Positions 31,286 to 42,134 of a stretch of 64,000 nucleotides of DNA are shown here, one piece after another (within the stretch, counting starts at the first letter, position 1; each line of letters begins with the position of its first letter). Both the position numbers and the translations under genes were made by a program. The stretch is taken from positions 86,539,501 to 86,603,500 of the forward strand of contig JAUMIR010000001.1 in NCBI GenBank assembly GCA_030847615.1, given 5' to 3'. The DNA is from Gambelia wislizenii. Its lineage: Eukaryota > Chordata > Lepidosauria > Squamata > Crotaphytidae. Under the pieces are notes generated by a model, which ran no database searches, had not been told where the DNA came from, and saw nothing but the letters and a program-made list of their open reading frames with translations.

Positions 31286-32369
31286 GAAGGAGTAGAGCTG
31301 TGCCACACAGTCCAGCCCCAACATCCTAATCATGAAATACTGCAGCTTTCCCCTGCCTCCGTGTCTTCACTTAGATAAAACTTCAGTAGAAGGGAAGCCT
31401 GTGCATATATAGCTGCACATGTGTCACCCACCATGCAAGCCAGACCCCTTAGATTTCCCTTCTGTTTTAATGCTTGGGACAGGGCCTATGTCACAGGCAC
31501 AATGTTGACATCTGGGCTTTGTGGTGCAGCTCTGTTCACATACATGCACCAATGAACCCCTGAACAGGGCTTGTCCCCTGATCCTCTGACACATCCCTTG
31601 TAATTCCTATTTAGTTTTTGTGAAAGAAGATTCGTGCCAAATCAGATCACATCTGGTTTGAGCCAAAGTTTCTCTGTAATTCTTCAATTACCCTGTAATT
31701 TTTTTGTATTTCCTTCCCTTATAACTTAATGCTAATGTGGGGGGGGGTTGCGGGCAGCAGGGCGGGGGAGGCTTACCAGCAAAGCTAGTTCTCAAGAAGA
31801 AAGCACACAGGACTGTCATGGATTCTTAGTCTTGGCTGAATATGCTGGGGCATGGGAATTCTTGGCCCACTTTCTGCCAGGGTCAATAGTTCAAATATCC
31901 CTTTGATCTCTGTGGCAAATGGCAGCTTCTACTGATGTTGTGTATTCCTTAGAGCTGTCAGTTTCAGTGAACCTTTTCCGTGTCACAGGCAGAGTTTTAT
32001 AGCCTTTCCCCTGCTTCACTGGTCCCTGTTGCATTGGCCATGAAGTGGCTTTTAATGCCTGGAACAAGTGACATTTATCCAGTCTCTCAGCAAAACAGAT
32101 ATTTAAATGGCTTTTAACAAGCTCTTTCCTTTGTCATTTAAGTGCTTCCCCTGCAGTAAGCTAGCATTGCTCCAATGGCTAATCAATGGCTGGGGTGTGT
32201 GTGAGTGTGTGTGCGCGCATGTACATGTGTGTGTGTGACATATATGTACACACATTCACGCACACAAAGAGAATCATTAGCTTTTGGTCATATGCAGATG
32301 TATGCCTAGAGACAAATAAAAACCTTTCTGAGCAAGGCAAATTATGGTATCACTACCACCGCTATCTTT
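31286..32369. other. Unique DNA with a GT microsatellite at 32196-32262
   Basis: An imperfect (GT/GC)n and (CA)n tract is present, with a G run near 31740. No gene identified. Confidence 0.45.
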
Positions 32370-32637
32370 CTCATCATCTTTATTTGTACCCTGCCTTTTT
32401 CCTGAAACCAGGACTCGAGGTAGATTATCAATTAAAATGAATACAATACTGTACAGCCAAAAACATACAACATTAAAACAGAATTAATATGAAAGCGATT
32501 TAAAACATACAATTACATCTATTTATTTCTTTAATGTATTTAATTCATATCCTGCCTTTCCCCCAGCACAGAATTCAAGTTGGCATATAAAGTTTTAAAA
32601 ACACAATACAATTAGAAAACGCAATGTGAATGTTAGG
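32370..32637 (-). mobile_element. Two LINE/SINE 3' tails, antisense
   Basis: TTTATTTGTACCCTGCC at about 32380 and TTTAATTCATATCCTGCC at about 32540 are antisense AAAT-type tails. The bodies are too decayed to classify. Confidence 0.4.
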
Positions 32638-32708
32638 TGGATTTGTAATTGGTTGACTGACCGAACCCAAAGGGGCTCACCAATGGCTCCTCTTCATCCT
32701 GGAGAGAA

Positions 32709-33429
32709 GTGACTAGTGGGGTGCCACAGGGTTCTGTCCTGGGTCCAGTGCTATTCAACATCTTTACCAATGACTTGGGTGAGGGAATACAGGCCATGCT
32801 TATCAAGTTTGCAGATGACACCAAATTAGGAGGAGTAGCTAACACCCCAGAGGAGAGGATCAGAATTCAAAATGACCTTAACAGATTAGAAAGCTGGGCC
32901 AAAACTAACAAAATGAATTTCAATGGGGCTTGATGGCAGTACATGTAAAAGGGATCTAGCAGTCTTAGTGGACCACAAGCTGAACATGAGTCAGCAGTGT
33001 AATGCGGCAGCTAAAAAAAGCCAATGCAATTCTAGGCTGCATCAGTAATAGTGCCACTCTATTCTGCTTTGATCAGACCTCACCTGGAATATTGTGTCCA
33101 GTTCTGGGCACCACAATTCAAGAAAGGATATGGACAAGATGGAACATGTCCAGAGGAGGGTGACCAAAATGGTGGGAGGTCTGGAAGCCATGCCCTATGA
33201 GCAGTGGCTTAGGGAGCTGGGTATCTTTAACCCGGGGAAGAGAAAGTTAATAGGGGGCATGATAGCCATGTTTAAATATTTTAAGGAATGTCATATTGAG
33301 GATGGAGCAAGCTTGTTTTTTGCAGCTGCAGAGAACAGGACACAGAGAAATGGACTCAAACTACAGGAAAAGAGATTCCACCTAAACATTAGGAAGAACT
33401 TCCTGACAGTAAGAGTTGTTCTGCAGTGA
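32709..33429 (+). pseudogene. CR1 reverse transcriptase remnant
   Basis: The pieces [20 protein letters not shown] (from 32718) and the FADD box are followed by a deleted section. A second open piece (33094-33429) corresponds to the C-terminal domain ([20 protein letters not shown]). At least two indels separate them, and a TGA follows LTVRVVLQ. Confidence 0.8.
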
Positions 33430-33580
33430 AATACACAGCCTCATAGTGTGGTGGAATCTCCTTCTTTGGAGGTTTTTAAACAGAGGCTGGATGGCCATCT
33501 GTTGGGAATGGTTTGATCGTGTATTCCTGCAGGGGCAGGGGTTTGGACTAGATGGCCCTTGTGGTCTCTTCCAACTCTGT

Positions 33581-33910
33581 GGACATTTTCAGATGGCCCT
33601 TGCCGTGCAAGCAGACTCCGGAGCAGAACGAGGCTGCTGCACAGCAGGGGTTCCTTTTTGGACGCCGCCGTCCCTCTTCTGGGATCATTCATGGCACGCC
33701 CGTGAAGCTTTGGAAGCGGCCGTGCCATATTTCAATCATGGGCAACTTCCGTGATTGAAATATGGTGCGGCCGCTTCAAAAGCTTCACAGGCTTGCCACG
33801 AATGATCCCGGAAGAGGGACAGCGGTGTCCGAAAAGGACCCCCTGCTGCGCAGCAGCCTCGTTACTGCTCCAGAGGCTGCTTGTGTGGCAAGGGCCATCT
33901 GGAAATGTCC
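33581..33910. mobile_element. Palindromic Harbinger-like MITE, 330 bp
   Basis: TIRs are GGACATTTTCAGATGGCCC and GGGCCATCTGGAAATGTCC. The arms pair along nearly the whole length, with a small centre around GGGCAACTTCCG. It sits exactly in the CR1 3' repeat. A half copy is at 20265. Confidence 0.8.
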
Positions 33911-34012
33911 TATGATTCTATAATTCTACGTTATCATATTAAAATGCCATTAAAATTTTAAAAGCATAAAGCCATTAAAAACGTAACAATAAAGTTAAAA
34001 ATACAGCACATA

Positions 34013-34653
34013 GGAGATTATCAGACGGGTAAAATATCCCAGGACAGAGATGAGGGAAGATCACTATCTGTCTCGCTTTACAGATGACATCGTCTCTGTC
34101 TGGGGATGCTCCACTCCTGCTTTTGTCCCCTGCCCCCCACTTGTTCTTATTCATGGCTTAAGCTGTGAATGAGAAGCCCGTTCTGTTATCATAATGGAAT
34201 CACAAGCAATTGAAAAGGTGCCCCATTGTGCTGGCACAATGCCAGCGACACGTGACGTCACCAGGAGGTCTGTATCGAAGACTTCCTGGTTTGATCAGGA
34301 CAGCCAGGTAAGTGTCACCCTCCCCCACCCCACATTACTTAGGATTTGTCCTGTGTGTTTGGGGGCTTGCTTTTCTGTTTTGATGTTTTGCTTTTGTTTT
34401 TATTTTCAAATTTCTGTGCAATCATTCTCTCGTGAGAATGAGTGGGATTTGGCTTTCCTGCAGTAAAAGCATTTACAACAACTACCTTTACTGCAGTGAA
34501 GCTGAGGGGAGGGCAGAGCAGTTCCTATAACAGAATAAGGTAAGTGTCTGAAAAAAAATAATACTGTTACAGAGACGGGAGTGGGGCAGGAATGGGGCGG
34601 GTGGAGAGGCAGCGGGACAGAAACAGTTTCCAGGGACATGTGCGATACTCTCC
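34013..34653 (+). mobile_element. Harbinger-like MITE, long form
   Basis: The 641-bp element runs from GGAGATTATCAGACGGG to a diverged GCGATACTCTCC end. CCAGGTAAGTG lies at 34304-34314 and AAGGTAAGTG at 34537-34546. Flanking triplets are ATA and ACA. Confidence 0.7.
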
Positions 34654-34684
34654 ACAGACACACACCATAAAATAAACTCCCTGT

Positions 34685-34905
34685 GACCAATTACTCATTG
34701 AATACCTGTTTGAATAGAAAGACCTTTGCCTGCCAGCAAATGGAGAGTGGAGAGAGGACCAGCCTTGACTCCCATGGAAAGAAATTCCACAGCCTGGGAT
34801 CAACCACCAAGAAGGCTGTCCTCCATGTGCTTGCCAGAAGGGCCTGTGATGGTGATGGGACTGAAAGAAAGCCCAATCCCAGGGATCTTAAGGCTCTGTC
34901 AGGAT
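34685..34905 (-). mobile_element. LINE 3' end (395 family), antisense
   Basis: The minus strand reads GCCTTCTTGGTGGTTGATCC, then TGGCAGGCAAAGGTCTTTCT, in line with the sense copy at 395-825. Tail lost. Confidence 0.55.
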
Positions 34906-36049
34906 AGGAGGTAACGATCTTTCAGACAGTGCCTAACTAGTTATGTGATATTTCCTTTTTCTGACAAACATCCAACTCTCCAGTTGAGCCACTTTGCAGG
35001 TCTTTCAACTAGAGCCACAGCTGTAATTTCAGTTTCAGTTTTGCTACTCACAAAAGACATGACATGACTACATCAGAGCACATGATGCACATCCATAACA
35101 CTCAGCTTGCTCTTACAAATTAGCCCTATTCCTCAGTCCTAATACTCAAATACTCCAGTTCTAGTCAGATTTATCCAGAAAGTTCATCTGATTTTAATAA
35201 AATGTACAGTATTTCAATTCAACATAGCAGTCTAATTGTGTGCAGGCTTATTGCCACAGTCAATACATTCCAAAAGATGCAGTAAAATGCAAGAGCTTAC
35301 CAGGTGCTGTTTCTTACCTATTGTTAGAATGAGTTGTGTGATTCTACTGTCCCTCCTAATTGACAATACCCAGGGTCTCATAAATTACTTGCTTTTTTTA
35401 CCTTTGTGAAATGTTATTTTGGGGCCTAAATGGAGCATGAGCTCAGGCTGTTTGTATGCCAGTTTCGAAAGCCAAAGACTAACAGGGAGTAATTCAACAT
35501 ATGTGCGGGAATGTCAGAAGCATTTTATACTGAGCCTTCAAGCTGTCAAAGCTGAGTTTTCAATTTAGTTTGCGGCTTTATCTTGCTCCCGTCTTTGGCA
35601 GGAAAAGACAGGAAGCTTACGATCCATCTTTGTCGATGCTGGAAACTCTCCAAAATATACAGGTTGAATTATTTAGTTCAGTCAACTTCACAGAAAGTTT
35701 TTTTAAGGTACCTGAAAAGTTGTGACCCAAAACTTAAGGACAACTCCTGAGCCATAGTGTCAAAATAGATGAAACCCTCATCCCACACCCCTCAAAGTAA
35801 AGCAGCAATATTTGTATGTGGAGTTGAGGGCAATGTTATCTGACAACAAAAAAAAATCTGTAAAACATATCCTGGCTGAGGTCACTTCTTTTCTGATCTG
35901 AAGTTCCTTTTTCTGCCTAATAGGAACCACCTGTGCTGCCCCATCTCCATAGTATAGACCTAAGTATTTATTGACTCTGACATGCTTACAAACAGGCGAA
36001 TGCTAAGCCATGACCTTTGCTACAAAGGCTACTGAGTTCCTTTGGGTGG
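34906..36049. other. Unique DNA; possible conserved element 35400-35720
   Basis: No repeat signature. The 35400-35720 part has a balanced, non-simple composition (for example GCGGCTTTATCTTGCTCCCG) of the kind seen in conserved non-coding DNA. This cannot be confirmed here. Confidence 0.25.
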
Positions 36050-36270
36050 TTCAGTCTGGAACAATCCATCACTTAACAGAGGGCTTTTCCTGTTCTCCCT
36101 GCCTTTAGCCAAACTGTCGATGTCAAGTTAATGAACCACAATAAAGCAAAAATCAATGATGAGTACAGGCCCGGATCATTAATATCCCCTGGTCCTTTAT
36201 AATTAGCCTAATTAGCCTTTATGTAGAAACATGCATGTCGTGCACAAAAGTAATAGCCTGGAAGGGTAAG
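36050..36270. other. Candidate regulatory element rich in homeodomain-type sites
   Basis: The tandem AATTAGCCTAATTAGCCT lies at 36201-36218. TCATTAATATC, AATCAATGAT and CATGCATG (36230-36237) lie within 100 bp, together with TTTATGTAG. Such clustering of TAAT-core sites in repeat-free DNA is typical of developmental enhancers. Function is inference only. Confidence 0.3.
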
Positions 36271-36920
36271 AGATAGGCAATTATATGAGGGAGGCAGAAT
36301 AATGTTGGCTGGAAAGCTCAGATGGCACAAATGGACCTCAGGGATGGCTTAAGATTCAGGCAGAATGGCAACTAGAGCTCCCAGTCTTCCCCATGGGTGA
36401 AAGTGATCCCCCTTGGTCAAAGTACCCAAGGCTGGCCAAGTCAGTTGGTACCAGAGGAGGGGAAAACATCCTATAGGTCTCTTCTTACTCCAAAAAACCC
36501 CACAACAATAATGTTAAAATATATAACAGCTGCTGCCATTTCATGATCCTGCAAGTCAGTCACCTGAGGCCTCCTTACTCTGGCCAATGGCAGGACAAGC
36601 AATTTGTTAATTCCAGTTTGCTCCCTGTTTGAAAAAGGCCTATCCTGGGCCTAGAATTGCCCAAGCCCCCCCCCAACATGACAAAAATGCCCCTATATCC
36701 AATAGGATCGTGTTTGGGTGTATATTTTTTAACCTGTAGTGGTCTGGGGGGGGGGGAGGCACAAAAATGGCCCTGAGGGCTGATGAGGCCCATGGGCCAC
36801 ATCCTGCCTGCCCTTGTGCTAAGACATTCAAAACGATCTCATATGTACTTGCATGTATGATGGATAGACCCATGGATGCCTAGACAATGTGGACTATATC
36901 AACCTATGCCAAACCACAGG
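36271..36920. other. Mostly unrecognised; possible MITE relic 36580-36830
   Basis: CCCCCCCC and GGGGGGGG runs at 36666-36674 and 36746-36756 flank an AT-rich centre. GGCCCATGGGCCACATCCTG then GCCCTTGTGCT resembles a hAT-type MITE end. Weak. Confidence 0.3.
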
Positions 36921-37553
36921 GGAGATTATCACATCAGGTTTTACCAGTGGTATTACAGCAGAGCAATAGCATATGCAGCCATTCCTTATTGAACCACATT
37001 GTGTCTGAGTTGTTGGCACTCTGCATTCAAACCATTGCTGGAGGGCATTTTTTCATTGATGGGGGGAACCTGTCAATAGGCCCTCAATAGCTCTGCCTTT
37101 CCATTATTGCCTCTGTGTGAGAAGTCCTCTTTTGCTTCAGTTCCCATAGCGGCAGTCATGTGGGGTGAACAGGTGTGTTTTTCCTCTTCCCTCCCTCTCT
37201 CTTCCCCCTGTTTTCCTGCCCTCCCCCCTGCCTGATCTGACTATTTCTACCACCCCCTGGACTGCCCAATCTATTCCTGACACCCTACCCTCATCTGTGT
37301 TTTTTCCTCCCCTTTTGTTGCCAAATCTATTTCCCACCCACTCACCTGTATGATCTATTTCCTCTCCCACCCCAACTGTCTCTTTTCTTCCCCCCACCTT
37401 CCCACCAGTATTGCACAGCAATCATGTTAGTGAAGAAAACAGCAACATATTGGTATTGAAGCAGATGTGCGATAAGGATTGCTTCAATACTGGTATGTTT
37501 CTATTCACTTCACTAACCTGATTGCTGCATGTTAGAAGCCCAGTGTAATAATC
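36921..37553 (+). mobile_element. Harbinger-like MITE, long form, diverged
   Basis: It starts GGAGATTATCACATCAGG and contains the TTTTTCATTGATGG...CCTGTCAATAGGCCC block shared by the family. A C/T-rich segment (37175-37400) and a 115-bp fold-back (37418-37531) follow. The right end near TAATAATCTGC is uncertain. Confidence 0.45.
37418..37531. repeat. Imperfect inverted repeat
   Basis: CAGCAATCATGTTAGTGAAG and TATTGGTATTGAAGCA on the left face TGCTTCAATACTGGTATG and CTTCACTAACCTGATTGCTG on the right, over a loop of about 15 nt. Confidence 0.8.
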
Positions 37554-38066
37554 TGCTAATTCTTCAAAAAGTAACTAACACTTCCTGCACTCTATAAGGT
37601 AAGGCTTGCATATATGTTCTGTCTGTTGGTTTTAATGGTACTGGTCTATTGCTATTGGTACACACAATCCTAATGCTAGGGTCATTATCTAGGGAAGCAG
37701 AGAACAAGTCTCATGTGGGAAGGTCCATGAGTGGCTTTTGCTTCATACTCAATGCAGTTGATGCTGGGGGAGGTTTGATCATTCCTTGCTTTGCTTCAAC
37801 AAGGTTGAGAGGCAGTGTGCTCTGATGGTTAACATGTTGGACTATGACTTGGAAGACACAGTCCCCCAGTATTGATAGTTGAGAACAACTGGATTTTATA
37901 TTATAAAAGTGAAGTATTAGCTCTTTGGGGAGTTTCCCATCAGCTCATGGGAGGGTCTCATGAACTTGAACCCATCTCAGTCCCTGGTAGAGTGCAATTT
38001 AAATCTCACCATCCTTCTGCCACTTTCAATTTTAAGACTGCAACCAGATGCAGAATCCATGACTTA
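37554..38066. other. Unique DNA with a tRNA-SINE head relic
   Basis: At 37808-37862 GTGTGCTCTGATGGTTAACA then TGTTGGACTATGACTTGG resembles a Sauria-type SINE head without B box or tail. Confidence 0.35.
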
Positions 38067-38612
38067 GAACATTTTCAGACACCCTAAATATGGTGTGACA
38101 AGGACACCAGATCACAAAAGGGCTTTAATTTCAGACGACAACATCCCCGTCCTATTATGCCCCCATGCTGTTTCTGTGCTGCCTGCGCTCCTTTTTATTC
38201 ATGGCCTAAGCCATGAATAGATCACCCATTCTGGAACGACAAGCAAGTGAAATGGTGCCCCGTTATGTTGGCATGATCCCAGCATCACTGGGAGGTCAGT
38301 GCCAAACACTTCCAGGTGATACACTTTTTTGTACTCTCCCAGGTTACTTGTATTTTTTTAACTGTGTTTTTGTGCTTGGTGTCACTTTTTGAAGTTTATT
38401 TTGCTAAGAATGGCCGGAAACTCAAAACCAGGAAGTGAATGGAGCTCTGTTTGAGCTCCATTCACTCCTGGGCTGCCAAGGGGAGGGGGGCAGTCATGAG
38501 ATAAGGTAGGTCTGAAACGTGGGGTTATCATGCTGGGACGGGGACAGGAGGGGGGGCGGGAGAGAATATAGTGGGATGGGGACACTTTTTTTGTCCCTGT
38601 CTGATAATTTCC
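38067..38612 (+). mobile_element. Harbinger-like MITE, long form
   Basis: The 546-bp element has ends GAACATTTTCAGACACC and GTCTGATAATTTCC. The interior shares TTTTTATTCATGGCCTAAGC, GGTGCCCCGTTATG and GAGCTCCATTCACTCCTGGG with the 59661 copy. The outer donor-like site is lost; the inner is AAGGTAGGTC. Confidence 0.7.
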
Positions 38613-40432
38613 ATAACATTAGCTACACCCATCGTTTCAAAAACTTGCTTTGTGAGATATTTTGCCCAATTAACTCCAGAACTCAAAAGATTGCACAGTA
38701 TTTTGTGAACTTTTCTAAGACAGCTTTTATGCTATCGAAGTCTTAGCACTCTCTTTGGGAATGGCTGTATTGTTATCTAATATGTGAAATCACTGCACTT
38801 GGCAGATATCTGAAGGAAAGATAGATGATTTAGATGCTTAATTTAATAGTTTCATCAGAAACAACAATACAGTATAGTTTTTGTAATAGTACAACTTAGT
38901 AAGGCTTGGCCCTGATTCATTAAGGACCTAATTAGCATATACCAACTGCTAACAAGTGTGGATCAAATGTGACCAAGCACTTAGAAGTGTATAGTCCTAC
39001 CAGTGGTAACAGAATATGGGGGAAAGTTATTGTTGTTTAGACCCCGTGTATAACCAATTCCCAACCTAGGCTGAAAACAGAAAAGTGGATAATCAACATA
39101 CTGGCTGGGGGATTCTGATATTGTTGTCCAAAAAAGTGACTTTTCCCAGGACTGAGTATTCCATTGGTGGACCTAACCTGGAGGTGGCAAATTCTTTGTT
39201 CCACATGCAGGGGGGGGGGCGTTTGGCCAAATCCTATAGCCCTTCCCCCCCACCAGTAGAACTTGAGTAAAAATTAATATCTTAAGTCCTTTACAGCAAT
39301 TTTCTTAAAGGCAGCCCAATTTGCTGGCTCACTGTCAAAAACACTTGAAAGTTATGGAAAGGGAGTGTGGCATTAAAAAATGGGAATTGTTTTTTTGATT
39401 GTTTGTTTACATATCCAGTAGTCCAGGATGACCAAGAGTGTTTAATGCCCTTTTCAGAAATGCATTTCCTCCCCCATTTTGTCAAAATAAACTTTTCAAA
39501 ACCTCCATTGATCTCCTCTCATCTATGTCTGCATTTTTGTATCGTTCTTTTGTGGGAAAAGATAAAGCAGAAAATGTGCTTATGTTCAACCTGAACTGAA
39601 AAGCCAGGAGAATAAGTGACATTATTCATCCATTAAGAAATGCATCTTGTACACACATTCTCTTCTGTACATGTTCTCAGTGCTGTGCTTTCAAATGGAA
39701 AAAATATTTGTGACTTTTTCTTGAAAATACTATAACGCAGTATTCCTGCTACCTGGGTAGAGTCATCCCAGCGCTGGAAACGGATAGCTCATCAATCTAT
39801 AAAGGGATCTTTTCAGCAAGCCAGGTCCACTGTAAAAGCAAATTATAATGTCAGCTTTCCTGTGGAATGGGATTTTTCTCCCAGCCCCCTTTGACTATCT
39901 GGCCAGTGCTGTGAAATATTAGCGCAGCCTCTACTCCCCTGGATGAGTCAGGAGAGCTGCTGTAATAACATTCCAACTCATTTCAGCCATCAGATAAGAG
40001 GCACCTCACAGATGCAAAGCATACAGTTACCAGAGCCTGAGTCAGAAAGAAAACTCCCAAGGACAGTCTTAAACCAAGGGAGGTCTCACAATGTTACTGG
40101 AAAAACCTCTCATGTGCTTTTGTAACACTATAAAATTATTGTTGCTGCTCCAAAGGAGACTACATCTTAAGAGGCATGTCTAAACAGTTTAACTTCTTGG
40201 CACACTCCTGCTGTTTGAGACATTTACACATAGTGTCCCATTTCCCTAACATGAAAATAGATTTTTCATAACAATTGCCCCTGTGTGCAAAAGGTACAGG
40301 AGCACTTCATGGATGCATGGAAGATTACAGTACCAACAAAGATGTTGACCAAACGTTACCCTATATGCAAACCTGTCCTCCTATGACTTCGTGCCTAGGG
40401 TAACACCTTCCATTACACCAGTGGTAGACATA
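38613..40432. other. Unique DNA; MITE arm at 39112-39155; possible conserved block 39745-39960
   Basis: GTTGTCCAAAAAAGTGACTT then TTCCCAGGACTG is one arm of the 863-985 MITE. The 39745-39960 block (for example CATCCCAGCGCTGGAAACGG) lacks repeat features and might be conserved; unproven. No gene. Confidence 0.3.
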
Positions 40433-41050
40433 GGACATTATCAGACTAGCATGTAAAAATGCTGTAATTCCGCAAGTGAGGAAAGCAGAAACATAGTGGC
40501 ATTATAACACTTACTTTCGCACGTCACTATAATCACATGAGAAAACTGCCATGGAATGATCGTATGCCTAGCACTAGCTCTTTAAGAACAGGGGTATCCT
40601 TATGCAATTTAGCATGGGTGAGATTTCGGCAGTTCTCATGAGAAGACACAAGAGCACTTAAAACTCCAAAAACACCTTAATTAACAAAGTAAATTAACAC
40701 ACAAGCACTGAAACAAACATAAAAACTTGTCAATAAAATGGGAAAGTTCATAAAAAGAGTGTCCTGTCTATCGCCTTCATGTTGTCACCCAGAGGTTTTC
40801 TCAGTAGTAATGAGGACGGGGAAAGAGGATGTAATTACAGCAGGACATGGTTTTGCACACCTTCAATACCACGAAAAAAGCAATATTGAAGATCTATTGA
40901 TGGGGTAACGCATAAATAAAAAATGACACCTTATTTGTGGCTGTAGCACAGACTGGTCATAGGCGCAAGAAGATGTTGTGCAATAGCAGGATCCATTCAC
41001 ACTACCGTGACATCACTATTGTGCAATTTTTGCCATGTCTGATAATGTCC
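40433..41050 (-). mobile_element. Harbinger-like MITE, long form, TSD ATA
   Basis: The 618-bp element runs from GGACATTATCAGAC to CATGTCTGATAATGTCC with ATA on both sides (40430-40432 and 41051-41053). The interior, in antisense, follows the 13526 copy (GTTCATAAAAAGAGTGTCC). Donor-like sites have decayed. Confidence 0.72.
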
Positions 41051-41057
41051 ATAATGT

Positions 41058-41172
41058 CACCTTCCAGATGTTGTTGGATTACAGCTCCCACCATTCTTCA
41101 CCATTGGCTATGCTGGGTAGGGCTGATGAGAGTTATACGTATGTGGAGGGCTTCAATTTGCCCACCCTTGCA
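41058..41172. mobile_element. hAT-like MITE, left end missing
   Basis: CCAGATGTTGTTGGATTACA then GCTCCCACCATTC, ending TTGCCCACCCTTGCA, is the well-known vertebrate fold-back MITE structure. The left terminus is missing. Confidence 0.6.
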
Positions 41173-41594
41173 TTAGACCTACATGTGTATATAACAACCG
41201 AGAAGAATACTTTGTGCATCTGATGAAAAAAGTATGCCATAGGTGTGCCAAATAACAGATTGCTGTAAATATATGATTCAGTACATGCTTTAACTTTGGT
41301 AGTGGTGGGGTTTTATAAAGTGCTGATTTTGTTGCTTTTGGAATGCTTTTATTTTTTTATGATACAGGGATGCTCTGACAGTGGTGTAATGCATTTTCAA
41401 GGTTTCAGTTTTATTATATGAAAAGTTTAATCTTTGAGTTTCTTTAAAAAAACAAACACCCTTGGGTATAATTTTTTTCAACCAGGCACCCTCTGCTTGT
41501 TTAATTGATCAAATTTGCTAGATGCCAAATTCAGGGCATGGCCACAGCCACCACATGCACAATCCTGCTAACATGGCTAGTTCATCATGCTCTC
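41173..41594. other. No recognised feature
   Basis: AT-rich unique DNA. A CTGATGA near 41220 followed by GTGCCAAATAA may be another decayed hammerhead-tail copy, but is too degraded to call. Confidence 0.35.
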
Positions 41595-41672
41595 TTTCTG
41601 GCTTTTCTTCGCAAATGAAGATTCAGGAAGGACTCATCCCGCGCTTTCTGCAAGCATTGTGGATAGAACACA
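41595..41672 (-). mobile_element. LINE-X 3'-end fragment with internal deletion
   Basis: CTTCGCAAATGAAGATTCAG, then CCCGCGCTTTCTGCAAG, jumps directly to CATTGTGGATAG, which normally lies about 190 bp further into the element. This is an internal deletion at a shared GCA. Confidence 0.65.
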
Positions 41673-41808
41673 AATGGGCGAGCGACATCATCAGATGAGA
41701 TCATCAGATGACCATCAAACTCATAATCTTTCTGAGAAGGAATTAGATTGAAGAGGTTGGGAACTTAGTGAGGAAGCACTATGAGGACAGGCCAGAGGAT
41801 GCCATAAT

Positions 41809-41905
41809 GCAGGAATGGGCAAAATGTGGTCCTTCAGATGCTTTTGGACTACAGTTCCCAGCGGCAACTGAACAAGGTTTGGAGGGCCACAAATTGTCCA
41901 CAGTT
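41809..41905. mobile_element. hAT-like MITE fragment
   Basis: GGAATGGGCAAAATGTGGTC, CTTCAGATGCTTTTGGACTA and the mirrored GGAGGGCCACAAATTGTCC match the 22395 and 41058 family. Confidence 0.6.
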
Positions 41906-42134
41906 TTTCTAATGTAATGAAATAGACTGGCTCTTTAGAATCCTCCTCCCTCCATCAAATTTAAAGTCAACATTGATTGACTGTGTAAAGTCCAGTTCTC
42001 AATCCCTTAGTTATCAAGAAGATGGGAATTGAAGTGAGCTGTATAATATGAAACCAGTCCAGAGATGTTCAGTACTGAAGGGTGCAGTCTTAACTTTGCT
42101 TCTCTCTCTCTTTCTCTCTCTCTTTCTTTCCAGT
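41906..42134. other. Unique DNA ending in a TC-rich tract
   Basis: A (TCTC/TTTC)n stretch lies at 42101-42130. Nothing else identified. Confidence 0.45.

Larger units (their letters stand above)
32638..33935 (+). mobile_element. CR1 LINE, interrupted by palindromic MITE (32638-33580 and 33911-33935)
   Basis: It runs from GTGGATTTGTAATTGGTTG through the FADD-box codons ([10 protein letters not shown] at about 32800-32830) to the terminal GATTCTATAATTCTACG, which lies beyond a 330-bp insert. Internal deletions break the frame near 32930 and 33045. Confidence 0.88.

Noticed and set aside
37137..37421. 94-residue glycine/arginine-rich ORF
   Set aside because: It is the antisense translation of a C/T-rich low-complexity tract.
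41219..41275. Another hammerhead-tail copy
   Set aside because: CTGATGA and GTGCCAAATAA are present, but the stem and GAAA block cannot be recognised.
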